Notes under the pieces: generated by a model
What the model saw: only the letters and a program-made list of their open reading frames with translations
Told to the model about the DNA's origin: nothing
Database searches by the model: none
Program-made: the position numbers and the translations under genes
Assembly (NCBI GenBank): GCA_011754535.1
Contig: JAAQVN010000001.1
Coordinates: 2,232,001 to 2,296,000, forward strand
Direction: 5' to 3'
Origin: Enterobacter asburiae
GTDB taxonomy: Bacteria; Pseudomonadota; Gammaproteobacteria; Enterobacterales; Enterobacteriaceae
DNA: 64,000 nucleotides
Shown: positions 17,761-27,799 of the stretch, in pieces
How the letters are laid out: each line of letters opens with the position of its first letter
Position numbering within the stretch: position 1 is the stretch's first letter

Positions 17761-18831
17761 ATGACAACGTTTTATTCATTAACAGTGGCAAAAGTGGAAC
17801 CCGAAACCCGCGACGCGGTGACCATTACCTTCGCGGTGCCGCAGGCGCTGCAGGACGCCTACCGCTTCCGCCCCGGCCAGCACCTGACGTTAAAAACGAA
17901 GCTTAACGGGGATGAGCTGCGCCGCTGCTACTCCATCTGCCGGAGTAACGCCCCGGGTGAGATCAGCGTGGCGGTCAAAGCCATCGACGGCGGGCGCTTT
18001 TCCCGCTTCGCCCGGGATGAGATCAAAACGGGTATGGCTCTGGAGGTGATGGTGCCTCAGGGGCAGTTTGGCTACCAGCCGCGGGCCGAACGTGAAGGCC
18101 ACTATCTGGCGATTGCGGCAGGCTCCGGGATCACCCCGATGCTGGCGATTATCTCCGCTACGCTTGCGACCGAACCCAACAGCCATTTCACCCTGATCTA
18201 CGGCAACCGCAGCAGCCAGAGCATGATGTTCCGCCAGGCGCTGGCGGACCTGAAGGACAAATACCCGCAGCGGCTGCAGCTGGTCTCTATCTTCAGCCAG
18301 GAGCGGCTGGACAGCGATCTGCTCTTTGGCCGCATCGACGGAGAAAAGCTGCAGGCGCTGGCGAAAACCCTGATTAACTTCCGTCAGTACGACGAGGCGT
18401 TTATCTGCGGCCCGTCGGCGATGATGGATGATGCCGAAGCCACGCTGAAGGCGCTGGGGATGCCGGACAAAGCCATTCACCTTGAGCGCTTTAACACGCC
18501 GGGCACTACCGTTAAACGCGCGGCGCACGTCCAGGCGGAAGGGCAGAAAGTGACCGTTCGCCAGGACGGGCGTGACCGTGAAATCACCCTGACGGCGGAC
18601 GACGAAAGCATCCTCGACGCCGCCCTGCGTCAGGGGGCGGATCTGCCGTACGCCTGCAAGGGCGGCGTGTGCGCCACCTGTAAATGCAAAGTGCTGCGCG
18701 GGAAGGTGGATATGGCGACCAACTACAGCCTGGAGCCGGACGAGCTGGCCGCCGGGTATGTGCTGAGCTGCCAGTCGCTGCCGTTAACCGCCGACGTGAT
18801 TGTCGACTTCGACGCGAAGGGGATGGCATGA
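17761..18831 (+). CDS. paaE: Phenylacetyl-CoA epoxidase reductase PaaE
   Basis: PaaE passes electrons from NADPH to the PaaA di-iron centre. The 356 residues fall into an FAD-binding domain (RCYSICRS near 57), an NAD(P)-binding domain (AAGSGITPML near 118) and a C-terminal plant-type 2Fe-2S ferredoxin with YACKGGVCATCKCK and a fourth Cys in LSCQS. The start at ATG 17761 agrees with the E. coli N-terminus. Its stop overlaps the paaF start as ATGA. Confidence 0.96.
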   Translation: MTTFYSLTVAKVEPETRDAVTITFAVPQALQDAYRFRPGQHLTLKTKLNGDELRRCYSICRSNAPGEISVAVKAIDGGRFSRFARDEIKTGMALEVMVPQGQFGYQPRAEREGHYLAIAAGSGITPMLAIISATLATEPNSHFTLIYGNRSSQSMMFRQALADLKDKYPQRLQLVSIFSQERLDSDLLFGRIDGEKLQALAKTLINFRQYDEAFICGPSAMMDDAEATLKALGMPDKAIHLERFNTPGTTVKRAAHVQAEGQKVTVRQDGRDREITLTADDESILDAALRQGADLPYACKGGVCATCKCKVLRGKVDMATNYSLEPDELAAGYVLSCQSLPLTADVIVDFDAKGMA

Positions 18832-19595
18832 GCGAACTGATTGTTACCCGCCATGGCCGCGTGCTGCAGCTGACGCTCAACCGTCCGGCGGCGCGCAACG
18901 CCCTCAACAATGCGCTGTTGACGCAGCTTGCGGAAGAGCTGGAGGCCGCGGCTGCTGACATCGAGATTTCCGTCTGCGTGATTTACGGCAGCGAGCGCTG
19001 CTTTGCCGCCGGGGCCGATCTCAACGAAATGGCGGAGAAAGACTTGCCCGCCACCCTGAACGATATCCGCCCGCAGCTGTGGGCGCGCATTAACGCGTTT
19101 AGCAAACCGCTGATCGCCGCCGTGAACGGCTTCGCGCTGGGGGCAGGCTGCGAGCTGGCGCTGCTGTGCGACGTGGTGATTGCTGGCGATAACGCCCGCT
19201 TTGGCCTGCCGGAAATCACGCTGGGCATTATGCCCGGTGCGGGCGGCACCCAGCGTCTTATCCGCAGCGTCGGTAAATCCCTTGCCAGCAAAATGGTGCT
19301 GACCGGCGAGAGTATTTCCGCGCAGCAGGCGCTGAGCGCCGGGCTGGTCAGCGATGTTTTCCCGGCCGCGCTGACGCTGGAGTATGCCCTGAAGCAGGCG
19401 GCGCTGATGGCGCGCCACTCGCCGCTGGCGCTGCAGGCGGCGAAACAGGCGCTGCGCCAGTCTCAGGAGGTGCCGCTCCAGGCTGGGCTCGCGCAGGAGC
19501 GTCAGCTGTTTACGCTGCTTTCTGCCACCGAAGACCGCCGGGAGGGCATCGACGCCTTCTTACAAAAACGCACCCCCGACTTTAAAGGACGCTAA
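18828..19595 (+). CDS. paaF: 2,3-dehydroadipyl-CoA hydratase
   Basis: This crotonase-fold enzyme of 255 residues hydrates 2,3-dehydroadipyl-CoA to 3-hydroxyadipyl-CoA late in the pathway. The oxyanion hole and acid residues lie in CFAAGADLNEM (near 62) and in GFALGAGCELALLCD plus LPEITLGIMPGAGGTQ (near 100-140). The start is ATG 18828, overlapping paaE by 4 bp, as in E. coli. Confidence 0.95.
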   Translation: MSELIVTRHGRVLQLTLNRPAARNALNNALLTQLAEELEAAAADIEISVCVIYGSERCFAAGADLNEMAEKDLPATLNDIRPQLWARINAFSKPLIAAVNGFALGAGCELALLCDVVIAGDNARFGLPEITLGIMPGAGGTQRLIRSVGKSLASKMVLTGESISAQQALSAGLVSDVFPAALTLEYALKQAALMARHSPLALQAAKQALRQSQEVPLQAGLAQERQLFTLLSATEDRREGIDAFLQKRTPDFKGR

Positions 19596-19597
19596 TT

Positions 19598-20383
19598 GTG
19601 GAATTTATTCTCAGTCATGTAGAACAGGGCGTGATGACCATTACGCTGAACCGTCCGGAGCGTCTGAACAGCTTCAACGACGTGATGCACCAGCAGCTGG
19701 CCGAGTGCCTGAAACAGGCCGAGCGTGATGACACCGTGCGCTGCCTGCTGATCACCGGGGCAGGACGCGGCTTCTGTGCCGGTCAGGATCTGAACGACCG
19801 CAACGTCGACCCCAACGGCCCGGCGCCGGATCTGGGCATGTCCGTTGAAACCTTCTACAACCCGCTGGTGCGCCGCCTTGCAAAGCTGCCGAAGCCGGTC
19901 ATCTGTGCCGTTAACGGCGTGGCGGCGGGCGCAGGGGCCACGCTGGCGCTCGGGTGCGACATGGTGATTGCCGCCCGCTCCGCCAACTTCGTGATGGCCT
20001 TCAGCAAGCTCGGCCTGGTGCCGGACTGCGGCGGCACCTGGCTGCTGCCGCGCGTGGCCGGACGCGCCCGCGCCATGGGGCTGGCGCTGCTCGGCGACAA
20101 GCTCAGCGCCGAACAGGCGCAGGCGTGGGGGATGATCTGGCAGGTGGTGGATGACGAACAGCTCTACGCTACGGCGCAGCAGATGGCGCTGCACTTTGCC
20201 TCGCAGCCGACCTTCGGGCTGGGGCTGATCAAGCAGGCCATCAATGCCGCGGAAACCAACACCCTGGACGCCCAGCTCGATCTGGAGCGTGACTATCAGC
20301 GGCTGGCAGGGCGCAGCGACGACTACCGCGAGGGCGTCAGCGCCTTCCTGGCGAAGCGCACGCCGAACTTTACGGGGAAATAA
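19598..20383 (+). CDS. paaG: 1,2-epoxyphenylacetyl-CoA isomerase
   Basis: PaaG isomerises the ring-1,2-epoxide to oxepin-CoA, and later a double bond. The 261-residue crotonase-fold protein reads GRGFCAGQDLNDR near 61-73 and KLGLVPDCGGTW near 130, the latter Asp being the family's catalytic residue. The only plausible start is GTG 19598, two bases after the paaF stop. It is more similar to E. coli PaaG than to its neighbour paralogue PaaF. Confidence 0.96.
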   Translation: MEFILSHVEQGVMTITLNRPERLNSFNDVMHQQLAECLKQAERDDTVRCLLITGAGRGFCAGQDLNDRNVDPNGPAPDLGMSVETFYNPLVRRLAKLPKPVICAVNGVAAGAGATLALGCDMVIAARSANFVMAFSKLGLVPDCGGTWLLPRVAGRARAMGLALLGDKLSAEQAQAWGMIWQVVDDEQLYATAQQMALHFASQPTFGLGLIKQAINAAETNTLDAQLDLERDYQRLAGRSDDYREGVSAFLAKRTPNFTGK

Positions 20384-20384
20384 G

Positions 20385-21809
20385 ATGCTGAACGTACGGA
20401 CTGTCGCCGTGATTGGCAGCGGCACGATGGGCGCAGGGATTGCCGAAGTGGCGGCCAGCCATGGGCATCAGGTGCTACTCTACGACATCTCCAGCGATGC
20501 GGTATCCCGCGCTATCGACGGGATCCGCCAGCGTCTGGCCTCCCGGGTGACGCGCGGAAAACTCTCCGCCGATGCCGGGAGCCAGATCCTTGCCCGGCTG
20601 GTTCCGGTCACGGATATCACCGCGCTCTCCACAGCTGAACTGGTGATTGAAGCGGCATCCGAGCGGCTGGAGGTGAAAAAGGCGCTGTTTGCGCAGCTGG
20701 CTGACATCTGCCCGCCGCAGACGGTGCTGACCAGCAATACCTCTTCCATCTCCGTCACGGCGATTGCCGCGGACATCCACCACCCGGAGCGGGTCGCAGG
20801 GCTGCATTTCTTTAACCCGGCACCGGTGATGAAGCTGGTGGAGGTGGTCAGCGGGCTGGGGACCTCTCCGGAAGTGGCCGACGCGCTGTGCGAGCTGGCG
20901 CTGAACTGGGGCAAACAGCCCGTTCGCTGCCAGTCAACGCCGGGGTTCATCGTCAACCGCGTCGCCCGTCCTTTCTATTCCGAAGCCTGGCGCGCGCTGG
21001 AAGAGCAGGTCGCGCCGCCGGAGGTGATTGATGCCGCCCTGCGCGAAGGCGGCGGTTTCCCGATGGGGCCGCTGGAGCTGACCGACATGATTGGTCAGGA
21101 CGTTAACTTCGCGGTGACCTGCTCGGTATTTAACGCCTTCTGGCAGGAGCGTCGGTTTCTGCCTTCGCTGGTGCAGCAGGAGCTGGTGCTGGCGGGAAGG
21201 TTGGGCAAAAAGAGCGGGAAGGGCGTCTACGACTGGCAGGGTGACAGGCCCGAGGCGCGCTGGGCTGATGCTGTGAACGACAGCTACAGCCCGATGCGCG
21301 TGGAAAAGAGACGTGACGGTGTCACCGAAATTGATGATGTATACCTGATTGAAACGCACGGAGAAACCGCCCAGGCGCTGGCGCTACGGCTCAACGGCCC
21401 GGTGGTGGTGGTGGACCGCATCGAGCGCGACGTGGCGGTGATCGCCGCCGCTGCCAGCAACCCGCATACCGCAACGAAAAAAGCCATCCGCTATCTGCAG
21501 CAGCAGGGTAACCGGGTAGTGCAAATTGCCGATTATCCCGGCCTGCTGGTCTGGCGCACGGTGGCGATGATTGCCAACGAAGCGCTGGATGCCCTGCAAA
21601 AAGGGGTCGCCAGCGAGAAGGACATCGACACCGCCATGCGCCTGGGCGTCAACTACCCGAGCGGGCCGATTGCCTGGGGCGAGCGTCTGGGCTGGCAACG
21701 GCTGCTAACGCTTCTGGAAAACCTGCAGCGTCATTACGGCGAAGAACGCTATCGCCCCTGTTCCCTGCTGCGCCAGCGCGCGCTTCTGGAGAGTAGCTAT
21801 GAGTCATAA
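20385..21809 (+). CDS. paaH: 3-hydroxyadipyl-CoA dehydrogenase
   Basis: This 474-residue NAD-dependent 3-hydroxyacyl-CoA dehydrogenase oxidises 3-hydroxyadipyl-CoA. It has the Rossmann motif VIGSGTMGAGIAE (residues 9-21), the HFFNPAPVMKLVEV active-site segment, and a second C-terminal domain (STPGFIVNRVARPF near 185). The start at ATG 20385 lies directly after the paaG stop. Its end overlaps paaI by 11 bp. Confidence 0.96.
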   Translation: MLNVRTVAVIGSGTMGAGIAEVAASHGHQVLLYDISSDAVSRAIDGIRQRLASRVTRGKLSADAGSQILARLVPVTDITALSTAELVIEAASERLEVKKALFAQLADICPPQTVLTSNTSSISVTAIAADIHHPERVAGLHFFNPAPVMKLVEVVSGLGTSPEVADALCELALNWGKQPVRCQSTPGFIVNRVARPFYSEAWRALEEQVAPPEVIDAALREGGGFPMGPLELTDMIGQDVNFAVTCSVFNAFWQERRFLPSLVQQELVLAGRLGKKSGKGVYDWQGDRPEARWADAVNDSYSPMRVEKRRDGVTEIDDVYLIETHGETAQALALRLNGPVVVVDRIERDVAVIAAAASNPHTATKKAIRYLQQQGNRVVQIADYPGLLVWRTVAMIANEALDALQKGVASEKDIDTAMRLGVNYPSGPIAWGERLGWQRLLTLLENLQRHYGEERYRPCSLLRQRALLESSYES

Positions 21810-22221
21810 CGCCTGGCATAACGCCCGCGCCATGTACGAACGGGACGCCTGCGCGCAGGCGATGGGGATGGATATTGTCGAGATGGACGAGGGCTACGCG
21901 GTGGTGACCATGACCATCACCCCGCAGATGCTTAACGGCCACAAAACCTGCCACGGCGGACAGCTATTTTCGCTGGCAGATACCGCCTTTGCCTACGCCT
22001 GCAACAGCCAGGGGCTGGCGGCGGTAGCCTCCGGCTGCTCGATTGATTTTCTGCGTCCGGGCTTTGCCGGGGACACGCTCACCGCCACCGCGCGGGTGAT
22101 GCATCAGGGCAAGCTGACCGGCGTGTATGACATTGAAATCCAGAATCAGCAACAGAAAACCGTCGCCCTTTTTCGCGGAAAATCTCACCGCATCGGCGGC
22201 AATGTGACAGGAGAGGCCTGA
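21799..22221 (+). CDS. paaI: Hydroxyphenylacetyl-CoA / acyl-CoA thioesterase
   Basis: PaaI is a hotdog-fold thioesterase of 140 residues that relieves trapped CoA by hydrolysing ring-hydroxylated phenylacetyl-CoA. The active-site region reads NGHKTCHGGQLFSLADTAF near 46-64. It overlaps paaH by 11 bp and paaJ by one base (TGATG), typical of a translationally coupled operon. Confidence 0.95.
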   Translation: MSHNAWHNARAMYERDACAQAMGMDIVEMDEGYAVVTMTITPQMLNGHKTCHGGQLFSLADTAFAYACNSQGLAAVASGCSIDFLRPGFAGDTLTATARVMHQGKLTGVYDIEIQNQQQKTVALFRGKSHRIGGNVTGEA

Positions 22222-23426
22222 TGCGTGACGCATTTATATGTGATGGCGTTCGAACTCCGGTGGGGCGCTACGGTGGCGCGCTTTCCGCAGTCCGAACTGA
22301 CGATCTTGGTGCCGTGCCGCTGCGCGCGCTGCTGGCCCGCTACCCGCAGCTCGACCTGGAGCGGATTGACGACGTGATTTTCGGCTGCGCTAACCAGGCG
22401 GGGGAAGATAACCGCAACGTAGCACGCATGTCGTCCCTGCTGGCCGGGCTGCCGCAGACGGTGTCCGGGACCACCATTAACCGCCTGTGCGGGTCGGGGC
22501 TGGACGCGATTGGTTTTGCGGCGCGCGCCATTAAGGCGGGCGATGGCGATCTGCTGATCGCGGGCGGCGTGGAGTCGATGTCCCGCGCGCCGTTTGTGAT
22601 GGGTAAAGCCACCGCCGCGTTTCAGCGTCAGGCGGAGATCTTTGATACCACCATCGGCTGGCGATTTGTGAATCCGCTCATGCATCAGCAATTCGGAACT
22701 GACAGTATGCCGGAAACGGCAGAGAATGTAGCTGAATTGTTAAATATCAGCCGTGCCGATCAGGACGCGTTCGCGCTGCGCAGCCAGCAGCGTACCGCGC
22801 AGGCGCAGCAGAACGGCATCCTGGCGCAGGAGATTGTGCCGGTTTCGATCCCAGGTAAAAAAGGGGCAGTCACGGAATTCAGCGTGGATGAACATCCGCG
22901 GGCGGACACTACGCTCGAGCAGCTTGCTGGTCTGAAAACGCCGTTTCGTAAGAACGGGGTGGTCACGGCGGGAAATGCCTCCGGCGTCAACGACGGTGCG
23001 GCGGCGCTGATCGTCGCCAGCGAGAAGATAGCGCTGGCGCAGGGTTTAGTCCCGCGCACCCGGATCGTGGCGATGGCGACGGCAGGCGTGGAGCCACGTC
23101 TGATGGGCCTCGGCCCGGTACCGGCCACCCGCAAGGTGCTGGAGCGCGCCGGACTCAGCATTAACGATATGGACGTGATCGAGCTTAACGAAGCTTTCGC
23201 CTCGCAGGCGCTGGGCGTTCTGCGTCAGCTGGGCCTGCCGGATAATGCCGCGCACGTCAACCCGAACGGTGGCGCGATTGCGCTGGGTCACCCGCTGGGA
23301 ATGAGCGGCGCCAGGCTGGCGCTGGCCGCGAGTAATGAACTGCACCGACGCGGCGGGCGCTACGCGCTGTGTACGATGTGCATCGGTGTGGGTCAGGGCA
23401 TTGCCATGATCCTTGAGCGTGTTTGA
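22221..23426 (+). CDS. paaJ: 3-oxoadipyl-CoA/3-oxo-5,6-dehydrosuberyl-CoA thiolase
   Basis: PaaJ is a 401-residue thiolase acting twice in the pathway and releasing acetyl-CoA and finally succinyl-CoA. Catalytic residues are Cys in [10 protein letters not shown] (near 90), His in GHPLGMSG (near 357) and Cys in TMCIGVGQG (near 387). ATG 22221 overlaps the paaI stop. Confidence 0.96.
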   Translation: MRDAFICDGVRTPVGRYGGALSAVRTDDLGAVPLRALLARYPQLDLERIDDVIFGCANQAGEDNRNVARMSSLLAGLPQTVSGTTINRLCGSGLDAIGFAARAIKAGDGDLLIAGGVESMSRAPFVMGKATAAFQRQAEIFDTTIGWRFVNPLMHQQFGTDSMPETAENVAELLNISRADQDAFALRSQQRTAQAQQNGILAQEIVPVSIPGKKGAVTEFSVDEHPRADTTLEQLAGLKTPFRKNGVVTAGNASGVNDGAAALIVASEKIALAQGLVPRTRIVAMATAGVEPRLMGLGPVPATRKVLERAGLSINDMDVIELNEAFASQALGVLRQLGLPDNAAHVNPNGGAIALGHPLGMSGARLALAASNELHRRGGRYALCTMCIGVGQGIAMILERV

Positions 23427-23453
23427 GCATAAAAACAATGTGAGTACCCTGCG

Positions 23454-24770
23454 ATGACAAATACAACAAAGCTTGATCCGATTGAAACGGCCTCCCTTGA
23501 TGAACTGCAGGCGCTGCAGACCGCGCGTCTGAAATGGACGCTGCACCACGCCTATAGCAACGTCCCGATGTATAAACGCAAGTTTGACGCCGCGGGCGTT
23601 CACCCTGACGATTTCAACGAGCTGGCGGATATCCGCAAATTCCCGTGCACCACCAAGCAGGATCTGCGTGATAACTATCCGTTCGATACCTTTGCCGTGC
23701 CGATGGAGCAGGTGGTGCGTATTCACGCGTCATCCGGCACCACCGGCAAACCGACCGTTGTCGGCTACACGCAGGGCGACATCGACAACTGGGCCAACCT
23801 GGTGGCCCGTTCTCTGCGCGCGGCGGGCGGCAGCGCGAAGGACAAAATTCACGTGGCGTATGGCTATGGCCTGTTTACCGGTGGGCTGGGGGCACACTAC
23901 GGCGCCGAGCGTTTAGGGGCGACGGTGATCCCCATGTCCGGCGGCCAGACGGAGAAACAGGCGCAGCTGATCCGCGATTTCCAGCCGGACATGATCATGG
24001 TGACGCCATCCTACTGCCTCAACCTGATTGAGGAGCTGGAGCGCCAGATGGGCGGCGATGCCAGCGGCTGTTCCCTGCGCGTGGGCGTCTTTGGCGCCGA
24101 GCCGTGGACGCAGGCCATGCGTCGCGAAATTGAAAAACGCTTAGGGATTACGGCGCTGGACATTTACGGCCTCTCCGAGGTGATGGGGCCGGGCGTGGCG
24201 ATGGAGTGTATCGAAACCGCCGACGGCCCAACCATCTGGGAAGATCACTTCTACCCGGAGATCGTCAACCCGAACGACGGCACACCGCTGGATGACGGTC
24301 AGCAGGGCGAACTGCTGTTCACCACGCTGACCAAAGAGGCCCTGCCGGTGATCCGCTACCGCACCCGCGACCTGACGCGACTGCTCCCGGCCACCGCGCG
24401 CAGCATGCGCCGCATGGACCGGATCAGCGGCCGCAGTGACGATATGCTGATCATCCGCGGCGTCAACGTTTTCCCGTCGCAGCTGGAAGAGGAGATTGTG
24501 AAGTTCGAACACCTTTCTCCGCACTACCAGCTGGAGGTGAACCGTCGTGGGCATCTTGATTCACTTTCCGTGAAGGTGGAGCTAAAAGAGAGCAGCCTCA
24601 CGCTGACGCACGAGCAGCGTTGCCAGGTGTGCCACCAGCTGCGCCACCGCATAAAGTCGATGGTGGGGATTTCCACCGACGTAATGATTGTGAACTGCGG
24701 CAGCATTCCGCGCTCCGAGGGGAAGGCCTGCCGGGTGTTTGACTTACGTAAAGTTGCGGCCAACGGTTGA
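23454..24770 (+). CDS. paaK: Phenylacetate-CoA ligase
   Basis: PaaK activates phenylacetate with ATP and CoA, the entry step of the pathway. The 438-residue protein has the P-loop-like ASSGTTGKPTVVGYT (near 95-109), the AMP-binding YGLSEVMGPGVAMEC (near 238) and the C-terminal hinge motif GRSDDMLIIRGVNVFPSQ (near 328). It starts 27 bp after paaJ and closes the operon. A large palindromic repeat follows before paaX. Confidence 0.97.
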   Translation: MTNTTKLDPIETASLDELQALQTARLKWTLHHAYSNVPMYKRKFDAAGVHPDDFNELADIRKFPCTTKQDLRDNYPFDTFAVPMEQVVRIHASSGTTGKPTVVGYTQGDIDNWANLVARSLRAAGGSAKDKIHVAYGYGLFTGGLGAHYGAERLGATVIPMSGGQTEKQAQLIRDFQPDMIMVTPSYCLNLIEELERQMGGDASGCSLRVGVFGAEPWTQAMRREIEKRLGITALDIYGLSEVMGPGVAMECIETADGPTIWEDHFYPEIVNPNDGTPLDDGQQGELLFTTLTKEALPVIRYRTRDLTRLLPATARSMRRMDRISGRSDDMLIIRGVNVFPSQLEEEIVKFEHLSPHYQLEVNRRGHLDSLSVKVELKESSLTLTHEQRCQVCHQLRHRIKSMVGISTDVMIVNCGSIPRSEGKACRVFDLRKVAANG

Positions 24771-24857
24771 GTTTCCCTCACCCCAGCCCTCTCCCAAAGG
24801 GAGAGGGTGTAAAAAGTTCCCTCTCCCTTTGGGAGAGGGTTAGGGTGAGGGGGAAAC
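24771..24857. repeat. Head-to-head pair of CCCTCTCCC intergenic repeats
   Basis: Two copies of the repeat face each other: 24771-24811 holds the unit in reverse and 24822-24857 holds it forward, separated by about 10 bases (TGTAAAAAGT). The whole segment is a near-perfect inverted repeat with arms of about 37 bp, beginning GTTTCCCTCACCC and ending GGGTGAGGGGGAAAC. It sits between paaK and paaX and probably ends or shields the paaK transcript. Confidence 0.75.
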
Positions 24858-24913
24858 CCCAGATTCCTATGCTATGATTCATCCAGGACAAAAATAACAA
24901 CAGAATGAATCAC

Positions 24914-25840
24914 ATGAATAAACTCGACGCCTTTATCCAGCATGCGGTCAGCTCCGTTCCCGTCAGTGGGACATCGCTTATCTCCTCGCTATACGGTGAC
25001 GCGCTTTCCCACCGCGGCGGCGAGATTTGGCTCGGCAGCCTGGCCGCCTTGCTGGAAGGCATGGGATTCGGCGAGCGTTTCGTGCGCACCGCGCTGTTTC
25101 GCCTCAACAAAGAGGGCTGGCTGGATGTTTCCCGCATCGGGCGTCGCAGCTTTTACCGCCTGAGCGATAAGGGGCTTCGCCTGACGCGCCGCGCAGAGAA
25201 TAAGATCTACCGCGCGGAACTCCCCGCCTGGGACGGTAAATGGCTGTTGCTGCTCTCCGAGGGGCTGGATAAAACCACCCTTGCCGACGTCAAAAAACAG
25301 CTGATCTGGCAGGGTTTCGGCACGCTGGCGCCGAGCCTGATGGCCTCGCCGTCGCAGCATCTGGCGGACGTGCAGTCCCTGCTTCACGATGCCGGGGTGG
25401 CGGAAAACGTGATTTTCTTTGAAGCCTACTCGCCGCTGGCACTCTCCCGCGCCGCGCTGCGTTCGCGGGTGGAGGAGTGCTGGCAGTTAACCGAGCAAAA
25501 CGCGATGTACGAGTCGTTTATCAACTCGTTCCGCCCGCTGCTGCCGCTGTTAAAAGAGGCCGCGCCGGAGGAGCTGACGCCGGAACGCTGCTTCCAGATC
25601 CAGCTGCTGCTGATTCATTTTTATCGTCGCGTGGTGCTGAAAGATCCGCTGCTGCCGGAAGAGTTGCTGCCCGCGCACTGGGCGGGGCAAAGCGCCCGAC
25701 AGCTCTGCATTAATATCTATCAGCGTGTCGCGCCGGGGGCGCTGGCGTTTGTCAGCGAGAAGGGCGAAACCTCCGTGGGCGAACTGCCCGTGCCCGGCAC
25801 GCTCTACTATCAACGCTTTGGTGGTCTTACAAGCGCATAA
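24914..25840 (+). CDS. paaX: Phenylacetyl-CoA-responsive repressor PaaX
   Basis: PaaX represses the paa promoters until it binds phenylacetyl-CoA. It has an N-terminal winged helix (residues 15-85, GERFVRTALFRLNKEGWL as recognition region) and a long C-terminal effector domain. I place the start at ATG 24914 because MNKLDAF aligns with the E. coli N-terminus; ATG 24905 is three codons upstream, and neither has a strong ribosome site. It ends shortly after YYQRFGGL, some residues shorter than the E. coli protein as I recall it. paaY follows 9 bp later. Confidence 0.94.
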   Translation: MNKLDAFIQHAVSSVPVSGTSLISSLYGDALSHRGGEIWLGSLAALLEGMGFGERFVRTALFRLNKEGWLDVSRIGRRSFYRLSDKGLRLTRRAENKIYRAELPAWDGKWLLLLSEGLDKTTLADVKKQLIWQGFGTLAPSLMASPSQHLADVQSLLHDAGVAENVIFFEAYSPLALSRAALRSRVEECWQLTEQNAMYESFINSFRPLLPLLKEAAPEELTPERCFQIQLLLIHFYRRVVLKDPLLPEELLPAHWAGQSARQLCINIYQRVAPGALAFVSEKGETSVGELPVPGTLYYQRFGGLTSA

Positions 25841-25849
25841 GGAGTGAAG

Positions 25850-26452
25850 ATGCCAGTTTATCAAATTGACGGTCTGACGCCGGTCGTGCCTGACGAGAGC
25901 TATGTTCACCCGACGGCGGTGGTGATTGGCGACGTGATCCTGGGTAAAGGCGTTTATGTTGGCCCTAACGCCAGCCTGCGCGGTGATTTTGGCCGTATCG
26001 TCGTGAAAGACGGTGCGAACATTCAGGATAACTGTGTGATGCACGGCTTCCCGGAGCAGGACACGGTGGTGGAGGAGGACGGGCATATCGGCCACAGCGC
26101 CATTCTCCACGGCTGCGTGATCCGCCGTAACGCGCTGGTGGGAATGAACGCGGTGGTCATGGATGGCGCGGTCATCGGTGAAAACAGCATCGTCGGCGCG
26201 GCGGCGTTCGTGAAGGCGAAAGCGGAGATGCCCGCCAACCATTTGATTATCGGCAGCCCGGCCAAAGCGATCCGTGAGCTAAGCGAGCAGGAGCTGGCGT
26301 GGAAGCGGCAGGGCACGCGGGAGTATCAGGTGCTGGTGGAGCGCTGCAAGCTGACTATGCACCAGGTTGAACCGCTGCGCGAGGTAGAGCCTGACCGGAA
26401 ACGGCTGACGTTTGACGAGAATTTAAGGCCGAAGTCGGCGAACCAGGGGTAA
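25850..26452 (+). CDS. paaY: Phenylacetate pathway thioesterase PaaY (gamma carbonic anhydrase fold)
   Basis: PaaY is a 200-residue hexapeptide-repeat protein with a left-handed beta helix (residues 15-140) and a C-terminal helical part. Metal ligands are likely in CVMHGF and [12 protein letters not shown]. In E. coli it acts as a thioesterase that removes dead-end CoA adducts. ATG 25850 follows AAGGAGTGAAG; GTG 25844 is less likely. Its last 98 bp overlap, tail to tail, the serine hydrolase gene on the other strand. Confidence 0.95.
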   Translation: MPVYQIDGLTPVVPDESYVHPTAVVIGDVILGKGVYVGPNASLRGDFGRIVVKDGANIQDNCVMHGFPEQDTVVEEDGHIGHSAILHGCVIRRNALVGMNAVVMDGAVIGENSIVGAAAFVKAKAEMPANHLIIGSPAKAIRELSEQELAWKRQGTREYQVLVERCKLTMHQVEPLREVEPDRKRLTFDENLRPKSANQG

Positions 26453-27626
26453 GGTCGTCTTTTTTCGCCATATCCATCAATAGCGCAATGCCAATGTAAT
26501 TACTCCAGTTAAAGGTATTTTGCAGCACCACCACCGCATTGCCTTTTTCTTTGTCATAACCGATAAAGCTGGAGTAGCCGCCGATATAGCCGACCTGATA
26601 GGTGATTTTTTCCAGGCCGATAAAGTCGGTGGTCCAGGCAATACCCTGCACTCCGTCGGGGCGTTGAATATCGGTATTTCTGACTTCGTCAAAAACGCTG
26701 TCCAGCAAGGGACTGTGGGTCGTTGAGACGTGATAGCGGGCATAGGCCGCCAGATCTTCGGCGTTGCTGTACAAGCTCGCTGCCGCCACCATGTTGTTAG
26801 AAAAATGCCAGTCCGGGGTGAGCTGCCCGCGCGGGATAAATTTCGGCTGATCGCCCGCGTGGCCGAGCGCCCGCTGCGGGTAGCCTTTGAGCTTCTGGGG
26901 CGTAAAACTGCTGTTAGCCATGTGCAGCGGACGGAAAATATAGCGTGAGGCTAAACTCTGAATATCTTCCCCGGTTTTGTGCTTCAGGATATAGCCGATC
27001 AGGGCGTAGCCGGTATTGGAGTATTGCGGCGTTTTATCCTTCGGCGCTCGCCAGTTGGCGAGATAATTCAGCACGTTATCGCTGTCCAGCTCACCGTAGA
27101 AGTTATCACCCGTGCTTAAATAGCGGATGAATTTTCCGAGCATCGGAACATCCATATTCTGGCGCGGCAGGCCGGAGGTGTGGGTTACCAGCTCCAGAAG
27201 AGTGATTTTTTGTGCATCCTTGCTTAGCGGCGTTCCCGCCGGTAGCAATGTCGCAAGGCTGTCGTTCCAGTTCAGTTGCCCCTCACTCACCAGACAGGCC
27301 ACCACTTCCGCCGTGATCCCTTTGCTGAGCGAGCCGAGCGCAAACAGGGTGTCGGGCCTGACCGGATAGCGATTGACCGCATCGGTTACTCCCCAGGTAT
27401 AAAACTGCGGTGAGCCGTGATTATGGATCACCGCGACCGTCATCCCGGGAACGGACTTTTGCGCCATGTAGTGACGCACCACGCTGTCAACGTCGCCATC
27501 CAGCGACTCATGGGTGAGAAGTTCCTGAGTACCTTCCGGGGAGGACATTTGTGAGAGCGTGCCGCAACCGCTGAGGAGTGGGAGAGTAAGCAGAAGCCAG
27601 TGAATTTTTTTTGTTATGTTCTGCAT
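26355..27626 (-). CDS. Beta-lactamase-fold serine hydrolase, lipoprotein
   Basis: This 423-residue protein has a lipoprotein signal peptide with lipobox LLSGC (Cys near 21) and a class C beta-lactamase/PBP-like domain: Ser-x-x-Lys in GSLSKG (near 97-102), Tyr-x-Asn in YSNTGY (near 203), and a third-motif candidate QVGYIGG near 346. It may be a DD-peptidase or esterase rather than a resistance enzyme. The last 30 or so residues are Ser/Ala/Pro-rich and encoded antisense to the end of paaY, which suggests that an older stop codon was lost. Confidence 0.85.
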   Translation of the reverse strand: MQNITKKIHWLLLTLPLLSGCGTLSQMSSPEGTQELLTHESLDGDVDSVVRHYMAQKSVPGMTVAVIHNHGSPQFYTWGVTDAVNRYPVRPDTLFALGSLSKGITAEVVACLVSEGQLNWNDSLATLLPAGTPLSKDAQKITLLELVTHTSGLPRQNMDVPMLGKFIRYLSTGDNFYGELDSDNVLNYLANWRAPKDKTPQYSNTGYALIGYILKHKTGEDIQSLASRYIFRPLHMANSSFTPQKLKGYPQRALGHAGDQPKFIPRGQLTPDWHFSNNMVAAASLYSNAEDLAAYARYHVSTTHSPLLDSVFDEVRNTDIQRPDGVQGIAWTTDFIGLEKITYQVGYIGGYSSFIGYDKEKGNAVVVLQNTFNWSNYIGIALLMDMAKKDDLTPGSPTSALNSRQTSAVSGQALPRAAVQPGA

Positions 27627-27799
27627 ACCTGATAGCGAGTGTGGTAATCATTGACGCGCCAGGAATGTACCACACTTAGCCTGCCATGAGGGAATTTTTC
27701 AGGTGACCCAATTACCGTCAATTTTGTGCCGGGAACGGAAGCGATATTCATCTGAAAATGTTGCTGATATGATAATTTATTGTTAATCTGGAGGGAAAA

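Noticed and set aside
26355..27626. Reading the serine hydrolase as the AmpC beta-lactamase
   Set aside because: It is a lipoprotein of 423 residues with a different third motif, and no ampR gene is adjacent; AmpC is shorter and periplasmic.
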